A DNA stretch of 64,000 nt from Rhodocyclaceae bacterium (GTDB taxonomy: Bacteria > Pseudomonadota > Gammaproteobacteria > Burkholderiales > Rhodocyclaceae): contig JADKDD010000002.1 in assembly GCA_016718525.1 (NCBI GenBank), forward strand, positions 186,001-250,000, in the 5' to 3' direction. The position numbers and the translations under genes were made by a program. Positions 9,379 to 18,172 of this stretch are shown in pieces. The notes below the pieces were generated by a model. It saw only the letters and a program-made list of their open reading frames with translations. It was not told the origin of the DNA and ran no database searches. Position 1 is the first letter of the stretch; each line of letters begins with the position of its first letter.

Positions 9379-9415
9379 CAAAAGACCCACTCAGTCTTCC
9401 GGAACAGGTCTTTTG
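9379..9415 (+). terminator. Terminator-like hairpin after the MFS gene
   Basis: A 9-bp perfect stem, CAAAAGACC (9379-9387) with GGTCTTTTG (9407-9415), begins two bases after the MFS stop codon. The right arm ends in a short T-run inside the stem. The loop is long (19 bases), so strength is uncertain. Confidence 0.5.
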
Positions 9416-9654
9416 CATGTCGCTTTAGCAATATTTGTAATGCGCCCGCAAGCTGTGGTTCAAATCGGCGCTGCCACGGTGGGCGGAAGCCTTGGCTTCT
9501 AGTTTTTTAGAACAAAACACATCGCGTAGATCGAGGTCGTATATTCAGTGGCGCTTACCTCCATGAAATGCCTTCACGTCGAACGCAAATTCACTCTAGG
9601 CTTAGTGCCTGCAAATGTCAAATCGACTAAGCCAATGACGAAAGGAATGACTAA

Positions 9655-9879
9655 ATGAACGCTGATGTCGATACGCTGATGTCACTGCTGCAGACGAACC
9701 TCGGTTGGGGCAGCATCGCGCTGATGGTGGTCATGTCCTTGCCACCATTGTTTGTTCTGTATTCGAAACGGGTCAGCGGCAGCCACAAATTTCTATGGTT
9801 TTTGCTGACCAGCATTTTCTCGTGGCTGGCCTATTTGCCGTTTCTGTTTATCTTCAGAAATGACGGCGCCGGCGACTAA
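9655..9879 (+). CDS. Small two-span membrane protein, hypothetical
   Basis: A 74-residue protein with two hydrophobic helices (WGSIALMVVMSLPPLFVLY and FLWFLLTSIFSWLAYLPFLFIF) separated by a basic loop (SKRVSGSHK). An upstream AAAGGA at about 9640 supports the ATG at 9655. No family is recognised with confidence. It converges with the MAPEG gene seven bases downstream. Confidence 0.65.
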   Translation: MNADVDTLMSLLQTNLGWGSIALMVVMSLPPLFVLYSKRVSGSHKFLWFLLTSIFSWLAYLPFLFIFRNDGAGD

Positions 9880-9885
9880 ATTGCC

Positions 9886-10278
9886 TCAGACCAAGCGCGC
9901 GACGACACTCCACGCCGCACCAATAAACAGCACGACGATTGCCAGCAAGCTCGCGGCAAACGCTTTGCTGCGATTACCCGGGTCGGCCATGTACGCCCTG
10001 GCATACCAAATACGCGCGGCGATCCACAACCCACCCATCAATGCCGCCACCTTCGGATTACCGAATGCGGCATAGATCCACATCAATGGCAAGAGCAACA
10101 GCACGCTCTCAATGGTGTTCATCTGCACGCGAATGGCACGTTCCAGCATCGGATGACCGGTCATCGCAGGGGCGTCGATTTTATGTATTCCGCGTTGACG
10201 CCCGACATTGAAAGCCAATACAAAAAGCAAAACAACGATGCCCAGGGTAACAAGGGCGGGGAGTGTGAAATCGTGCAT
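9886..10278 (-). CDS. MAPEG family membrane protein
   Basis: A 130-residue protein with four hydrophobic helices. The conserved MAPEG segment R-x-x-x-N-x-x-E is visible as RAIRVQMNTIESVLLLLPLMW, followed by GGLWIAARIWYARAYM. MAPEG proteins include glutathione-dependent enzymes of eicosanoid metabolism; bacterial members are mostly uncharacterised membrane proteins. An AGGAGACACC site just upstream (around 10279-10290) supports the ATG at 10276-10278. The ABC exporter gene next to it on the same strand ends about 25 bases downstream direction-wise from its own reading, not from this one. Confidence 0.88.
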   Translation of the reverse strand: MHDFTLPALVTLGIVVLLFVLAFNVGRQRGIHKIDAPAMTGHPMLERAIRVQMNTIESVLLLLPLMWIYAAFGNPKVAALMGGLWIAARIWYARAYMADPGNRSKAFAASLLAIVVLFIGAAWSVVARLV

Positions 10279-10302
10279 GGTGTCTCCTTGGTGGTTGGAA
10301 AA

Positions 10303-12042
10303 TCAGGCGGTAAATTGCAGTCGTGCCAGATGCGCATACAGACCATCGGCACTGATCAGTTCGGCGTGTGTGCCGGTTTCAACAATGCGTCCGTGTTCCA
10401 TAACCACGATCCGGTTGGCACGCTGTACCGTGGCAAGGCGATGCGCAATGACGAGCGTCGTGCGGCCAGCGGTGAGGTGATCCAATGCCGCCTGAACTAC
10501 CCGTTCACTTTCTGCATCCAGCGCAGAAGTTGCTTCATCGAGCAGCAATATCGGGCGGTCAGCCAAAATGGCTCTGGCAATGGCGATTCGTTGCCGCTGT
10601 CCGCCTGACAGCTTCACACCGCGCTCGCCAAGATCGGTATCGTAAGCTTGCGGCAGTCCGCGCACAAACTCGTCAGCGTAAGCAGACTCGCAGGCAGCAC
10701 GCACTTCGTCGAGTGTCGCGTTGAGGCGGCCATAGCGCACATTCTCCAGCACACTGGTAGCGAATATCACCGCCTCTTGCGAAACCAATCCCATTTGTTG
10801 GCGGACGGCTCGGGGATCGGCGTCAATCAAGCGCACTCCGTCAAGCGAAATGCTGCCGGACTGCGGGTCGTAAAAGCGCAATAACATCTGAAACACGGTG
10901 GTCTTGCCGGCACCAGAGGGGCCGACCAGAGCAATCGTTTCGCCGGGAACGACGTCAAGTGAGAAACGCTCCAGTGCGGGTGTATCGGGACGCGAGGGAT
11001 AGCGGAAGTCCACATTCTCAAAATGAATCGCGCCAGTGACCTTCTTTGGCAATGGGACAATCTGTGAGGCAAGCACTATCGCCGGCTGCGAATTCAGCAA
11101 TTCGACCAAACGTTCAGTTGCGCCGCGCGCGCGCTGTAACTCGCCCCACGACTCGGAGAGCGCGCCAACGCTGCCCGCCACCAGCGAGGCGTAGAAAACG
11201 AAGGCTGACAAATCCCCGGGAGAAAGCTTGCCTGACAACACGTCATGACCACCGACCCACAATATCAGCGAAATCGCGCCGAACACCAGGACCATCACCA
11301 CCACGATTAGCGCCGAGCGACTGGTAATGCGTCTTTGTGCCACAGCGAACCCGCGTTCGACCTGTGCACCAAAGTCACGACGATCGGCACTCTCGTGACC
11401 ATAGGCCTGAACAATTCGAATTTCGTGAATGGTCTCGTCGATTCGATTTCCCAAGTCGGCAACCCGATCCTGAGTTTCCCGCGCCAGCTTCTTTACCCGG
11501 CGACCAAAGAGGATGATCGGAACGACGACCAGGGGGACCCCGGCGATCACCATCAAACTGAGTTTCAGACTGGTAGTAAACAACATTACCAAACCGCCTA
11601 TCAGCATCAGGAGGTTCCTCAGTGCAATCGACATGCTCGAGCCGATCACGCTCTCCAACTGTGTAGTGTCGGACGTAAGGCGCGAAATCACATCCCCCGT
11701 GCGACCGGCTTCAAACCAAGACGGGGGCAAACTCAGTAAATGGTCAAATACTTTGCGGCGCAAATCGGCGGTGACCCGTTCACCCAGCCATGACACGTTG
11801 TAGAAGCGCAGCCAGGTAGCGCCAGCCAACAGCGCGATGACGCCGAACATCCCCAACAGCGCTTTATCCAGCCACGCCGGATCGCCCTGCGAAAAGCCCT
11901 TGTCGATCACCAGACGCAGCGCTTGGCCGACACCAAGCATGGATGACGCCGCAATAATCAGCGCGATTCCGGCGATGATGATCCGCAGGCGATAGGGTCG
12001 CAATAAATCAAGCAGGACAGAGCGGGAAGTCAGCGTAGTCAT
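10303..12042 (-). CDS. ABC exporter, fused transmembrane and ATPase domains (MsbA/lipid-drug type)
   Basis: A 579-residue ABCB-type half-transporter. Six membrane spans occupy about residues 20-310. The ATPase domain has Walker A GPSGAGKTT starting at residue 374, LSGGQRQR, Walker B PILLLDEATSALD and the H-loop LVIAHRLAT. MTTLTSRSVLLDLLRPY is the more likely start; an ATG 90 bases upstream exists but would add a Cys/His-rich tail with no family support. Homodimers of this class export lipids or drugs. It is distinct from the pepN-linked exporter at 2773-4587. The gene start faces the YchJ-like gene across about 70 bases. Confidence 0.9.
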   Translation of the reverse strand: MTTLTSRSVLLDLLRPYRLRIIIAGIALIIAASSMLGVGQALRLVIDKGFSQGDPAWLDKALLGMFGVIALLAGATWLRFYNVSWLGERVTADLRRKVFDHLLSLPPSWFEAGRTGDVISRLTSDTTQLESVIGSSMSIALRNLLMLIGGLVMLFTTSLKLSLMVIAGVPLVVVPIILFGRRVKKLARETQDRVADLGNRIDETIHEIRIVQAYGHESADRRDFGAQVERGFAVAQRRITSRSALIVVVMVLVFGAISLILWVGGHDVLSGKLSPGDLSAFVFYASLVAGSVGALSESWGELQRARGATERLVELLNSQPAIVLASQIVPLPKKVTGAIHFENVDFRYPSRPDTPALERFSLDVVPGETIALVGPSGAGKTTVFQMLLRFYDPQSGSISLDGVRLIDADPRAVRQQMGLVSQEAVIFATSVLENVRYGRLNATLDEVRAACESAYADEFVRGLPQAYDTDLGERGVKLSGGQRQRIAIARAILADRPILLLDEATSALDAESERVVQAALDHLTAGRTTLVIAHRLATVQRANRIVVMEHGRIVETGTHAELISADGLYAHLARLQFTA

Positions 12043-12113
12043 TATTGGTGAAGACAGGTAGTGAGCGCAGGATGTTACACGCAGGCGGTCCGGCAATCGT
12101 TCAAAATGCTGCG

Positions 12114-12530
12114 ATGAAACGACACCGACCAACCGCTCCAGTGCTTTGCCCTTGTGGGTTGAACACGCCCTATGCTGAGTGCTGCGGGCTTTGGCATGCA
12201 GGAAAAATAGCGCCGGACGCGGAAAAGCTGATGCGCTCCCGCTACGTTGCCTATGTAATGAATTTGAAGGATTACATTTACTCCACTTGGCATCCGTCCA
12301 CCCGACCGGTGACCGACCTTGACGTTAATGGCGACGGAAAACTGAGCGCAGCGAAATTCATCGGGTTAACCGTGCTGACCCACATCCGAACTACCGCCGA
12401 CACCGCTACTGTTGAATTTATTGCCAGATACAAATCCGGCGGGCGCGCCTTCCGCATGCACGAAACCAGTCGTTTCGTGTTCGAACACAGCCGATGGTGG
12501 TACATCGATGGCGAGGTGAGTGATCACTAG
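12114..12530 (+). CDS. YchJ-like SEC-C motif protein (UPF0225)
   Basis: A 138-residue protein with an N-terminal zinc-binding motif, LCPCGLNTPYAECCGLWHAG, which is the SEC-C type C-x-C...CC/H cluster. It is followed by LMRSRYVAYV and a cystatin/NTF2-like body ending in FVFEHSRWWYIDGE. This matches the YchJ/UPF0225 family, whose role is unknown. ATG 12114 is chosen because the family begins just before the CPCG motif. A longer frame starts at 12045 without support. Confidence 0.85.
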   Translation: MKRHRPTAPVLCPCGLNTPYAECCGLWHAGKIAPDAEKLMRSRYVAYVMNLKDYIYSTWHPSTRPVTDLDVNGDGKLSAAKFIGLTVLTHIRTTADTATVEFIARYKSGGRAFRMHETSRFVFEHSRWWYIDGEVSDH

Positions 12531-12581
12531 CTTGCGCCGACATGAAAACCAGCAACCCAACCGGCTGTTAGAATGACGGCT

Positions 12582-12680
12582 TGCGCCTCGCCGGTTGGCG
12601 CACTTGTCTGGCTAGGCGGTCGCCGATGCCAAATTTTCCCCTCAAGCGTTTCGCCGCCTGAACCGGTACCCCGCAAGGGG
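12582..12680 (+). promoter_or_regulatory. Structured leader upstream of rhlE
   Basis: The 172 bases between the YchJ-like stop and the rhlE TTG hold two hairpins: TGCGCC...GGCGCA (12582-12602) and CCCC-GCAA-GGGG (12669-12680), the second just upstream of the Shine-Dalgarno AGGAG. DEAD-box helicase mRNAs often have long leaders, so post-transcriptional control is possible. This is inference from structure only. Confidence 0.35.
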
Positions 12681-12702
12681 CGGGCCGACTCAGGAGCACA
12701 CA

Positions 12703-14391
12703 TTGACTACGGACAGTACCCCCAAAACACCTTCGCCCGTTGCGGGCACCCACAACGCTTCAAATGATGGCGTCCCATCATCCGCTACGGCGCAGAGCGC
12801 GTCCTGTGCGCGACCGCCTTGTAGCGCAGTAGTTTCTGAAGCAGTTGTTTCATCAGCACCAACTGGCGACAAGTCCGGCCCGCTGATGTTCGACCAACTT
12901 GGTCTGTTGCCTGAGCTGTTGCGTGCTGTGCACGATGCTGGCTACACGCAGCCGACACCCATTCAGGCCCAGGCCATACCGATCATTTTGGCTGGCAAGG
13001 ATGTCATGGGCGGTGCCCAGACCGGTACCGGAAAAACTGCCGGCTTTACCCTGCCGCTGCTGCAACGCCTCGCCCGCCATGCCAGCAATTCGCCTTCCCC
13101 TGCCCGTCACCCGGTACGCGCACTGATCCTCGCACCGACCCGTGAACTGGCGATGCAAGTGCATGAAAGCGTGGTGACTTATAGCAAGCACGTACCGCTC
13201 CGCTCGGTGTGTATTTATGGTGGCGTGGATATCCGCCCGCAAATTGCCGAGCTACGTGAAGGCCGAGAAATCGTCGTCGCTACACCAGGTCGATTACTCG
13301 ATCACGTGCAACAAAAGAGCGTGAGCTTTGCCTCGGTTGAAGTGTTGGTGCTCGACGAAGCTGATCGCATGCTCGACATGGGCTTTATTCCGGACATCAA
13401 GCGCATTCTGGCGATGCTGCCGAAAGAGCGGCAGAGCTTGCTGTTTTCTGCCACCTTTTCAAATGAAATCAAGAAGCTTGCCGATAGCATGCTCAAGGCA
13501 CCCCAACTTATCGAAGTTGCACGGCGCAATGCGGTGAGTGAAACCATCACTCACCAGGTTTACCCGGTGTCTTCGGATCTCAAACGAAGCCTGTTGGTAC
13601 ACCTGCTGACACATCAGGATTTGCGTCAAGTACTGGTATTTGTCGGCACCAAATTCGGTGCCAGCCGGCTAGCGGTTTACCTCGCCCGCCAAGGGATCGA
13701 GGCCGATGCGATCCATGGCGACAAGAGTCAGCAGCAGCGTACCGAAGCATTGGAAGGCTTCAAGTCCGGGAAAATTCGAGTTTTGATTGCCACCGACGTT
13801 GCAGCCCGCGGACTGGATATCGACGATCTGCCGGTCGTGATCAACTATGAGTTACCGCACACTGCTGAGGATTACGTGCATCGTATTGGACGCACCGGCC
13901 GTGCGGGCAAACTCGGCACCGCAACCTCGCTGTTTGCTCCGGAAGAAAGTGGGCGTTTGGCTGAAATCGAGAAGCTGATCAAAATGCAGATTCAGCGCGT
14001 CGAGATCAGCGGCTTCAATCTGTCCAACGCCAGCCCGGAACGCCCCGAGCGCGCGCCACGCGGCGCCAAATTTTCTCCCGCCGGCACATTGCCGTCACAA
14101 GAAAAGCACGGCGACGGACACGGTAGTGGACACAGTGCTGCGCACGGTACCGGACACCGGCGCGAGCGCGAAGAACACCGCCGCAACCGCGAAGAAAAGA
14201 ACCATGACCGCCGTCCACCGCCACATATGCCGGCAGCTGCGGCGCATCTGCCGAAACTCGACTTCGACCCGAACAAGCCCTATGTCAGCAAAACTGCACA
14301 AACGGCCAATGTAGTGGAAAAGCCCGGGGTCATACGGCCACAGCGCGCGGTGGCCGCCTTGCTTGGTGGTATCGGCAAGAAAGCACCGTAA
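12703..14391 (+). CDS. rhlE: DEAD-box ATP-dependent RNA helicase RhlE
   Basis: A 562-residue RNA helicase. The core begins at MFDQLGLLPELLRAV (about residue 62) with a Q motif (PTPIQAQAIP). It continues with Walker A AQTGTGKT at 105-112, DEAD at 218-221, SAT, and the C-terminal helicase motifs ARGLDI and HRIGRTGR. The Arg/His-rich tail and the C-terminal RPQRAVAALLGG are typical of RhlE, which acts in ribosome and RNA structure remodelling. The start is a TTG with a strong AGGAG eight bases upstream. The first 60 residues are Ser/Thr/Ala-rich and include a repeat copy at 12853-12870. ATG 12886 may mark the ancestral start. Confidence 0.93.
   Translation: MTTDSTPKTPSPVAGTHNASNDGVPSSATAQSASCARPPCSAVVSEAVVSSAPTGDKSGPLMFDQLGLLPELLRAVHDAGYTQPTPIQAQAIPIILAGKDVMGGAQTGTGKTAGFTLPLLQRLARHASNSPSPARHPVRALILAPTRELAMQVHESVVTYSKHVPLRSVCIYGGVDIRPQIAELREGREIVVATPGRLLDHVQQKSVSFASVEVLVLDEADRMLDMGFIPDIKRILAMLPKERQSLLFSATFSNEIKKLADSMLKAPQLIEVARRNAVSETITHQVYPVSSDLKRSLLVHLLTHQDLRQVLVFVGTKFGASRLAVYLARQGIEADAIHGDKSQQQRTEALEGFKSGKIRVLIATDVAARGLDIDDLPVVINYELPHTAEDYVHRIGRTGRAGKLGTATSLFAPEESGRLAEIEKLIKMQIQRVEISGFNLSNASPERPERAPRGAKFSPAGTLPSQEKHGDGHGSGHSAAHGTGHRREREEHRRNREEKNHDRRPPPHMPAAAAHLPKLDFDPNKPYVSKTAQTANVVEKPGVIRPQRAVAALLGGIGKKAP
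12853..12870 (+). repeat. Dispersed palindromic repeat copy in the rhlE N-terminal extension
   Basis: TCAGCACCAACTGGCGAC matches the loop and right arm of the family. It is read as S-A-P-T-G-D at residues 51-56 of RhlE, in the low-complexity extension that precedes the helicase core. Confidence 0.7.
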
Positions 14392-14419
14392 TCCGGCTAG
14401 CGGTGCGGGTACCGAGCGG

Positions 14420-15244
14420 TTAAATCTCGACGTTGTCGATGAGTCGCGTAGTACCCAATTTGGCTGCGGCGACCACCACCAGCGGATCATCACCTAGGGG
14501 TACCTGTAAATCCGCACGACGGCGCACCGCCACGTAATCCGGCGACCACCCGTTTTTGCGAAGCTGGTCCATCACTACGGCTTCGAGCTTCGCAAAGTCG
14601 CGCTCACCGGCTTGAATCCTCGCCACCAAATCCATCAACAGGCGATGCAGGCGAGGTGCTTCCTGACGCTCGCTGGCGGACAAAAAACCATTGCGTGACG
14701 AGAGCGCCAGGCCATCCTCGGCGCGAATCGTATCACCGGCGATCACCTCAATCGGCAAATTGAATTCGCGGACCAGGCCCGACAACACCAACATCTGCTG
14801 GTAGTCCTTTTTGCCAAACAGCGCAGCATCCGGCTGGACGATCTGGAACAACTTCATCACCACCGTGGCAACACCGCGAAAATGCCCGGGGCGGAACTCG
14901 CCTTCCAGAATCGTCGCCAATTGGTCAGGCACATCAACATGAAAGTACTGCGGCGTCGGGTACATGACATCTTCGGATGGCGCAAAGAGATACTCCACGC
15001 CGGCGTCCTCCAGACACTTGGCATCGGCTGCCAGCGTGCGCGGGTACTTATCAAAATCCTCACCCGGTCGAAATTGCAGGCGGTTCACAAACACAGTTGC
15101 GACCACCTTGTCACCATGCTTACGTGCATCGTGCATCAACCGAATGTGACCTTCGTGCAAATTGCCCATAGTCGGCACCAGCACCACACGGCCAGCGTCT
15201 CTCAGCGTTGCGCGCAGGGGCGCAATCTCGTGAAAAATTTTCAT
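14420..15244 (-). CDS. panC: Pantoate--beta-alanine ligase
   Basis: A 274-residue enzyme that joins pantoate and beta-alanine with ATP to make pantothenate, the coenzyme A precursor. The nucleotide-binding HxGH motif is in PTMGNLHEGH (His30, His33). Also visible are QLDIIFPSEDVMYP-like family positions (LFAPSEDVMYP), GHFRGVATVV, FGKKDYQQ and the ISSRN-like LALSSRNGFLS. It follows panB on the same strand across a 21-base gap, the last gene of the pcnB-folK-panB-panC series. Confidence 0.96.
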   Translation of the reverse strand: MKIFHEIAPLRATLRDAGRVVLVPTMGNLHEGHIRLMHDARKHGDKVVATVFVNRLQFRPGEDFDKYPRTLAADAKCLEDAGVEYLFAPSEDVMYPTPQYFHVDVPDQLATILEGEFRPGHFRGVATVVMKLFQIVQPDAALFGKKDYQQMLVLSGLVREFNLPIEVIAGDTIRAEDGLALSSRNGFLSASERQEAPRLHRLLMDLVARIQAGERDFAKLEAVVMDQLRKNGWSPDYVAVRRRADLQVPLGDDPLVVVAAAKLGTTRLIDNVEI

Positions 15245-15265
15245 AATGAAAGTATCTCGGCGTTC

Positions 15266-16081
15266 CTAGTAACTATGCTCTGGGCCGGGGAAACTGCCGT
15301 CTTTTACCGCCGCAACATAGGCATGAACAGCACCCTCAATACTTGCCGCCTCGGCCATGAAGTCCTTAACGAAGCGACCCTTTTTCCCAGGATAGACGCC
15401 GAGCATGTCATGCAGAACCAACACCTGGCCGTCAGTCTCCTTGCCGGCGCCGATACCAATCGTCGCGCAGGCCTTCAGCATCCTGGTGATCTCCGCAGCC
15501 AAATCGGCCGGCACCATCTCCAGCACCATCAGTGCCGCCCCTGCATGTTCCAGTGCCATTGCTTCAGCTTTCATCCGCGCGGCGGCCTCGTCACCACGGC
15601 CCTGTACACGGTAGCCACCCAGCTGATGCACCGACTGCGGTGTCAAGCCAATGTGTGCGCAAACGGGTACACCCCGCTCGACCAGAAAATGTACCGTCTC
15701 GGCCATCACCTCGCCGCCTTCAAGTTTGACCATTTCCGCACCCGCCGCCATCAGCCGGGCTGCGTTTTGCATCGCCTGTTCTTTGGAAATATGGTAGCTG
15801 CCAAACGGCATATCGACCACACACATCGGCCGCATCGGATTACGTCCAACGCATTCGGTGTGATACACCATTTGATCCATGGTCACCGGCAGGGTCGAGG
15901 TTTTGCCCTGCAGCACATTACCCAAAGAGTCACCGACCAGAATCACATCAACACCGCAACGGTCTTCCAGTGCGGCAAAGCTGGCGTCGTAACAGGTGAG
16001 CATGGCGATCTTCTCGCCATCATGCTTCATCCGCGTCAACTCGGGCAAGGTGATCGGTTTATTGGAGGCTAAATAGGTCAT
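15266..16081 (-). CDS. panB: 3-methyl-2-oxobutanoate hydroxymethyltransferase
   Basis: A 271-residue TIM-barrel enzyme, the first committed step of pantothenate synthesis. It transfers a hydroxymethyl group from methylene-tetrahydrofolate to ketoisovalerate. Family motifs include MLTCYDASFA near the start, DVILVGDSLGNV (metal-binding Asp), FGSYHIS, KLEGG, HIGLTPQSV, and the late IGIGAGKETDGQVLVLHDMLG. It lies between folK and panC, matching the pathway link with panC. Confidence 0.96.
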   Translation of the reverse strand: MTYLASNKPITLPELTRMKHDGEKIAMLTCYDASFAALEDRCGVDVILVGDSLGNVLQGKTSTLPVTMDQMVYHTECVGRNPMRPMCVVDMPFGSYHISKEQAMQNAARLMAAGAEMVKLEGGEVMAETVHFLVERGVPVCAHIGLTPQSVHQLGGYRVQGRGDEAAARMKAEAMALEHAGAALMVLEMVPADLAAEITRMLKACATIGIGAGKETDGQVLVLHDMLGVYPGKKGRFVKDFMAEAASIEGAVHAYVAAVKDGSFPGPEHSY

Positions 16082-16194
16082 GGGCTACGGAATATGAAAT
16101 AAACGGCGCCAAGGATACACAAACCTGCCCATAGATAATCAAGTTTTATTGGTTGGCGCATGTAGAAAATCACAAACGGCAACTTGCGGCAGGT

Positions 16195-16701
16195 TCATGC
16201 AGGACCGGAAACCAATCGTTCGATTCGTTGGTCGTGGCAACTCGCGAGCAATTCAGCAACACTTGCGTATCCAGGAATCTTGGTGTCAGGCGCTATTTCG
16301 GCTAGCGGCGCCAGCACAAACGCACGCTCGTGCATGCGTGGATGAGGAAGCGTTAGTGCGGGGTTGGTATCAGTCTGGTCGCCGTGCAGCAAGAGGTCCA
16401 AATCCAGCGTGCGAGCCAGATTACGGGCACCGTTGGTCGCGCGTTGCCGGCCGAATCTTTCTTCAATCCGGAACAGCAAATTCATCAGAGTTGGTGCTGG
16501 CAGCACGGTGTCAATAGCGACAACGGCATTAATGAAGTCGGGCTGGTACTTGAGTCCAACAGGTGCGGTGCGGTACAGCGACGACGCGGCGACCAGTTCG
16601 CAGTCGGGCAATTCGCGCAAGGCTGCAATGGCCGCACGCAGCGTCACTATTGGCTCGCCAAGATTGGCGCCCAAGGCCACGTAACTGCGCGTCATCGCCA
16701 T
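16195..16701 (-). CDS. folK: 2-amino-4-hydroxy-6-hydroxymethyldihydropteridine pyrophosphokinase
   Basis: A 168-residue HPPK of folate synthesis. It has the N-terminal YVALGANLGEP, the substrate segment SSLYRTAPVG, FINAVVAI, and the diagnostic RxxxxWGPRxLDxD-type block as RATNGARNLARTLDLDLLLHG, then LPHPRMHERAFVLAPL. It transfers pyrophosphate from ATP to the pterin. It starts 20 bases after pcnB and is probably co-transcribed with it. A 13-base match to the dispersed repeat core near 16490 lies within normal-looking family sequence. Confidence 0.95.
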   Translation of the reverse strand: MAMTRSYVALGANLGEPIVTLRAAIAALRELPDCELVAASSLYRTAPVGLKYQPDFINAVVAIDTVLPAPTLMNLLFRIEERFGRQRATNGARNLARTLDLDLLLHGDQTDTNPALTLPHPRMHERAFVLAPLAEIAPDTKIPGYASVAELLASCHDQRIERLVSGPA

Positions 16702-16721
16702 GCTCGCTTCGGGTAAGCGGC

Positions 16722-18092
16722 TTAGTCGGCGCTACCCGTTACGGGCAGATCGGCTGCCGGATTGGCATTGGCCTTTTTGCCCCGGACACGGCGGCGGCGT
16801 TTTTTTGGATCGTTCTCTGGCAGCAACATCGCTTCGCGCGCTGCCTCATCCGCCGATTGAAACGCCAGCCACCAGTCGGCCAGCTCCATGTCTATCTCGC
16901 CACTTTGGGCACGCAGCAACAGAAAATCGTAACCCGCTCGAAAACGGGGTTGCTCCAACAACCGGAATGGTGATTTGCCGACGCGTTTTTCAAAACGCGG
17001 CTGCAACATCCAGATGTCTTTGATATCGCCGGCAACACGCCGCGTGATAGCTAGTTTTTCTGCCTGCAAATCGAGAATTTCATCCATCGCCTCGAACATC
17101 GCCGGCATCGCACTTTCGCCACGCCCTTTGCGAATTTCCCAGTTGGCCAAGACCTCGTGCCAGAGCAAGGTGGCGAACAGATAGCCTGGTGACAAAGACT
17201 TGCCGGCCTTGACTCGCGCGTCGGTGCTGGCCAGCGACAGCATGACAAATTTCTCGCCCAAGGGCTGCTCCAAGATCACATCGAGCAGCGGCAACAGACC
17301 ATGGTGCAAGCCTTCATCGCGCAAACGCTTGACGCATTCCACCGCATGCCCGGAGAACAACAGCTTGAGCATTTCATCAAATAGCCGGGCCGGTGGTACG
17401 TTCTCGATTAGTCCTGCCATTTCCTGAATCGGGGCGCTGAGCAAGGGATCCAGCGTCAATCCCAGCTTGGCCGAAAGCCGCACTGCACGCAGCATCCGCA
17501 CCGGATCTTCGCGGTAACGCGCACGCGGCTCGCCGATCATGCGCAAAACCTTTTGCTGCAAATCAGCGACACCGTGGTGGTAGTCGATCACGGTCTCGGT
17601 CGCCGGATCGTAGTACAGGGCATTGACCGTAAAGTCGCGCCTTGCGGCGTCGTCAGCCTGGGTGCCGAATACATTGTCGCGCAGCACCCTGCCATGCTCG
17701 TCCTTGACGGTGTCGGCATCGTGCGCAGCACGGAAAGTCGAGACTTCCAGCGTTTCGCCGCCTTGCATCACATGCACAATTTGAAACCGGCGGCCGATCA
17801 GGCGTGATCGACGAAAAAGCATATGCACCTGGTTAGGCGTTGCATCGGTCGCGATGTCGTAGTCTTTCGGAACAATGCCAGCGATCAAATCGCGCACTGC
17901 ACCACCGACCACGAAGGCTTTGTGCCCCGCTTGTTGCAGGAATTCACACGTACGTCGCGCGCCCGGCAGAATCCGTTCCCGGGTGATTCCGTGGCGAGTG
18001 ACAGGAATCACAACAGGGGTGGAAGGAGTGCCTGGAGGCGCGATTGGAGCGGCGTCGCCCTTGAAAACACGGCGCAGTAGCTTACGAATCAT
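16722..18092 (-). CDS. pcnB: Poly(A) polymerase I
   Basis: A 456-residue class II nucleotidyltransferase. It has GGAVRDL at residues 63-69, the catalytic DYD at 77-79 (KDYDIATDATP), RRFQIVHV, RRDFTVNALYYD and RYREDPVRMLRAVR. The C-terminus is rich in Lys and Arg (KKRRRRVRGKK), as in PcnB, rather than carrying an HD domain. Its role is 3' polyadenylation of RNA that promotes decay. The tRNA CCA-adding enzyme is the close alternative, but the basic tail and RRFQI motif favour PcnB. It faces valS across 80 bases. Confidence 0.92.
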   Translation of the reverse strand: MIRKLLRRVFKGDAAPIAPPGTPSTPVVIPVTRHGITRERILPGARRTCEFLQQAGHKAFVVGGAVRDLIAGIVPKDYDIATDATPNQVHMLFRRSRLIGRRFQIVHVMQGGETLEVSTFRAAHDADTVKDEHGRVLRDNVFGTQADDAARRDFTVNALYYDPATETVIDYHHGVADLQQKVLRMIGEPRARYREDPVRMLRAVRLSAKLGLTLDPLLSAPIQEMAGLIENVPPARLFDEMLKLLFSGHAVECVKRLRDEGLHHGLLPLLDVILEQPLGEKFVMLSLASTDARVKAGKSLSPGYLFATLLWHEVLANWEIRKGRGESAMPAMFEAMDEILDLQAEKLAITRRVAGDIKDIWMLQPRFEKRVGKSPFRLLEQPRFRAGYDFLLLRAQSGEIDMELADWWLAFQSADEAAREAMLLPENDPKKRRRRVRGKKANANPAADLPVTGSAD

Positions 18093-18172
18093 GGAGAAGG
18101 CTGGCTGCCACAGAAGGCCTTAATTTTAAAGGAAATCGCTAAAATCGCGGGTTTTAGACATCGGTGTGCACC

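Noticed and set aside
13641..13662. Palindrome GGCACC-AAATTC-GGTGCC in rhlE
   Set aside because: It encodes the conserved VGTKFGA segment and lacks the repeat arms, so it is coding sequence rather than an element.
14882..16072. Open frame of 396 codons opposite panC and panB
   Set aside because: Both panB and panC are certain on the other strand; the antisense protein has no recognisable domain.
16488..16502. 13-base match to the repeat core inside folK
   Set aside because: The encoded residues fit the family alignment without a gap and the arms are absent, so chance similarity is likely.
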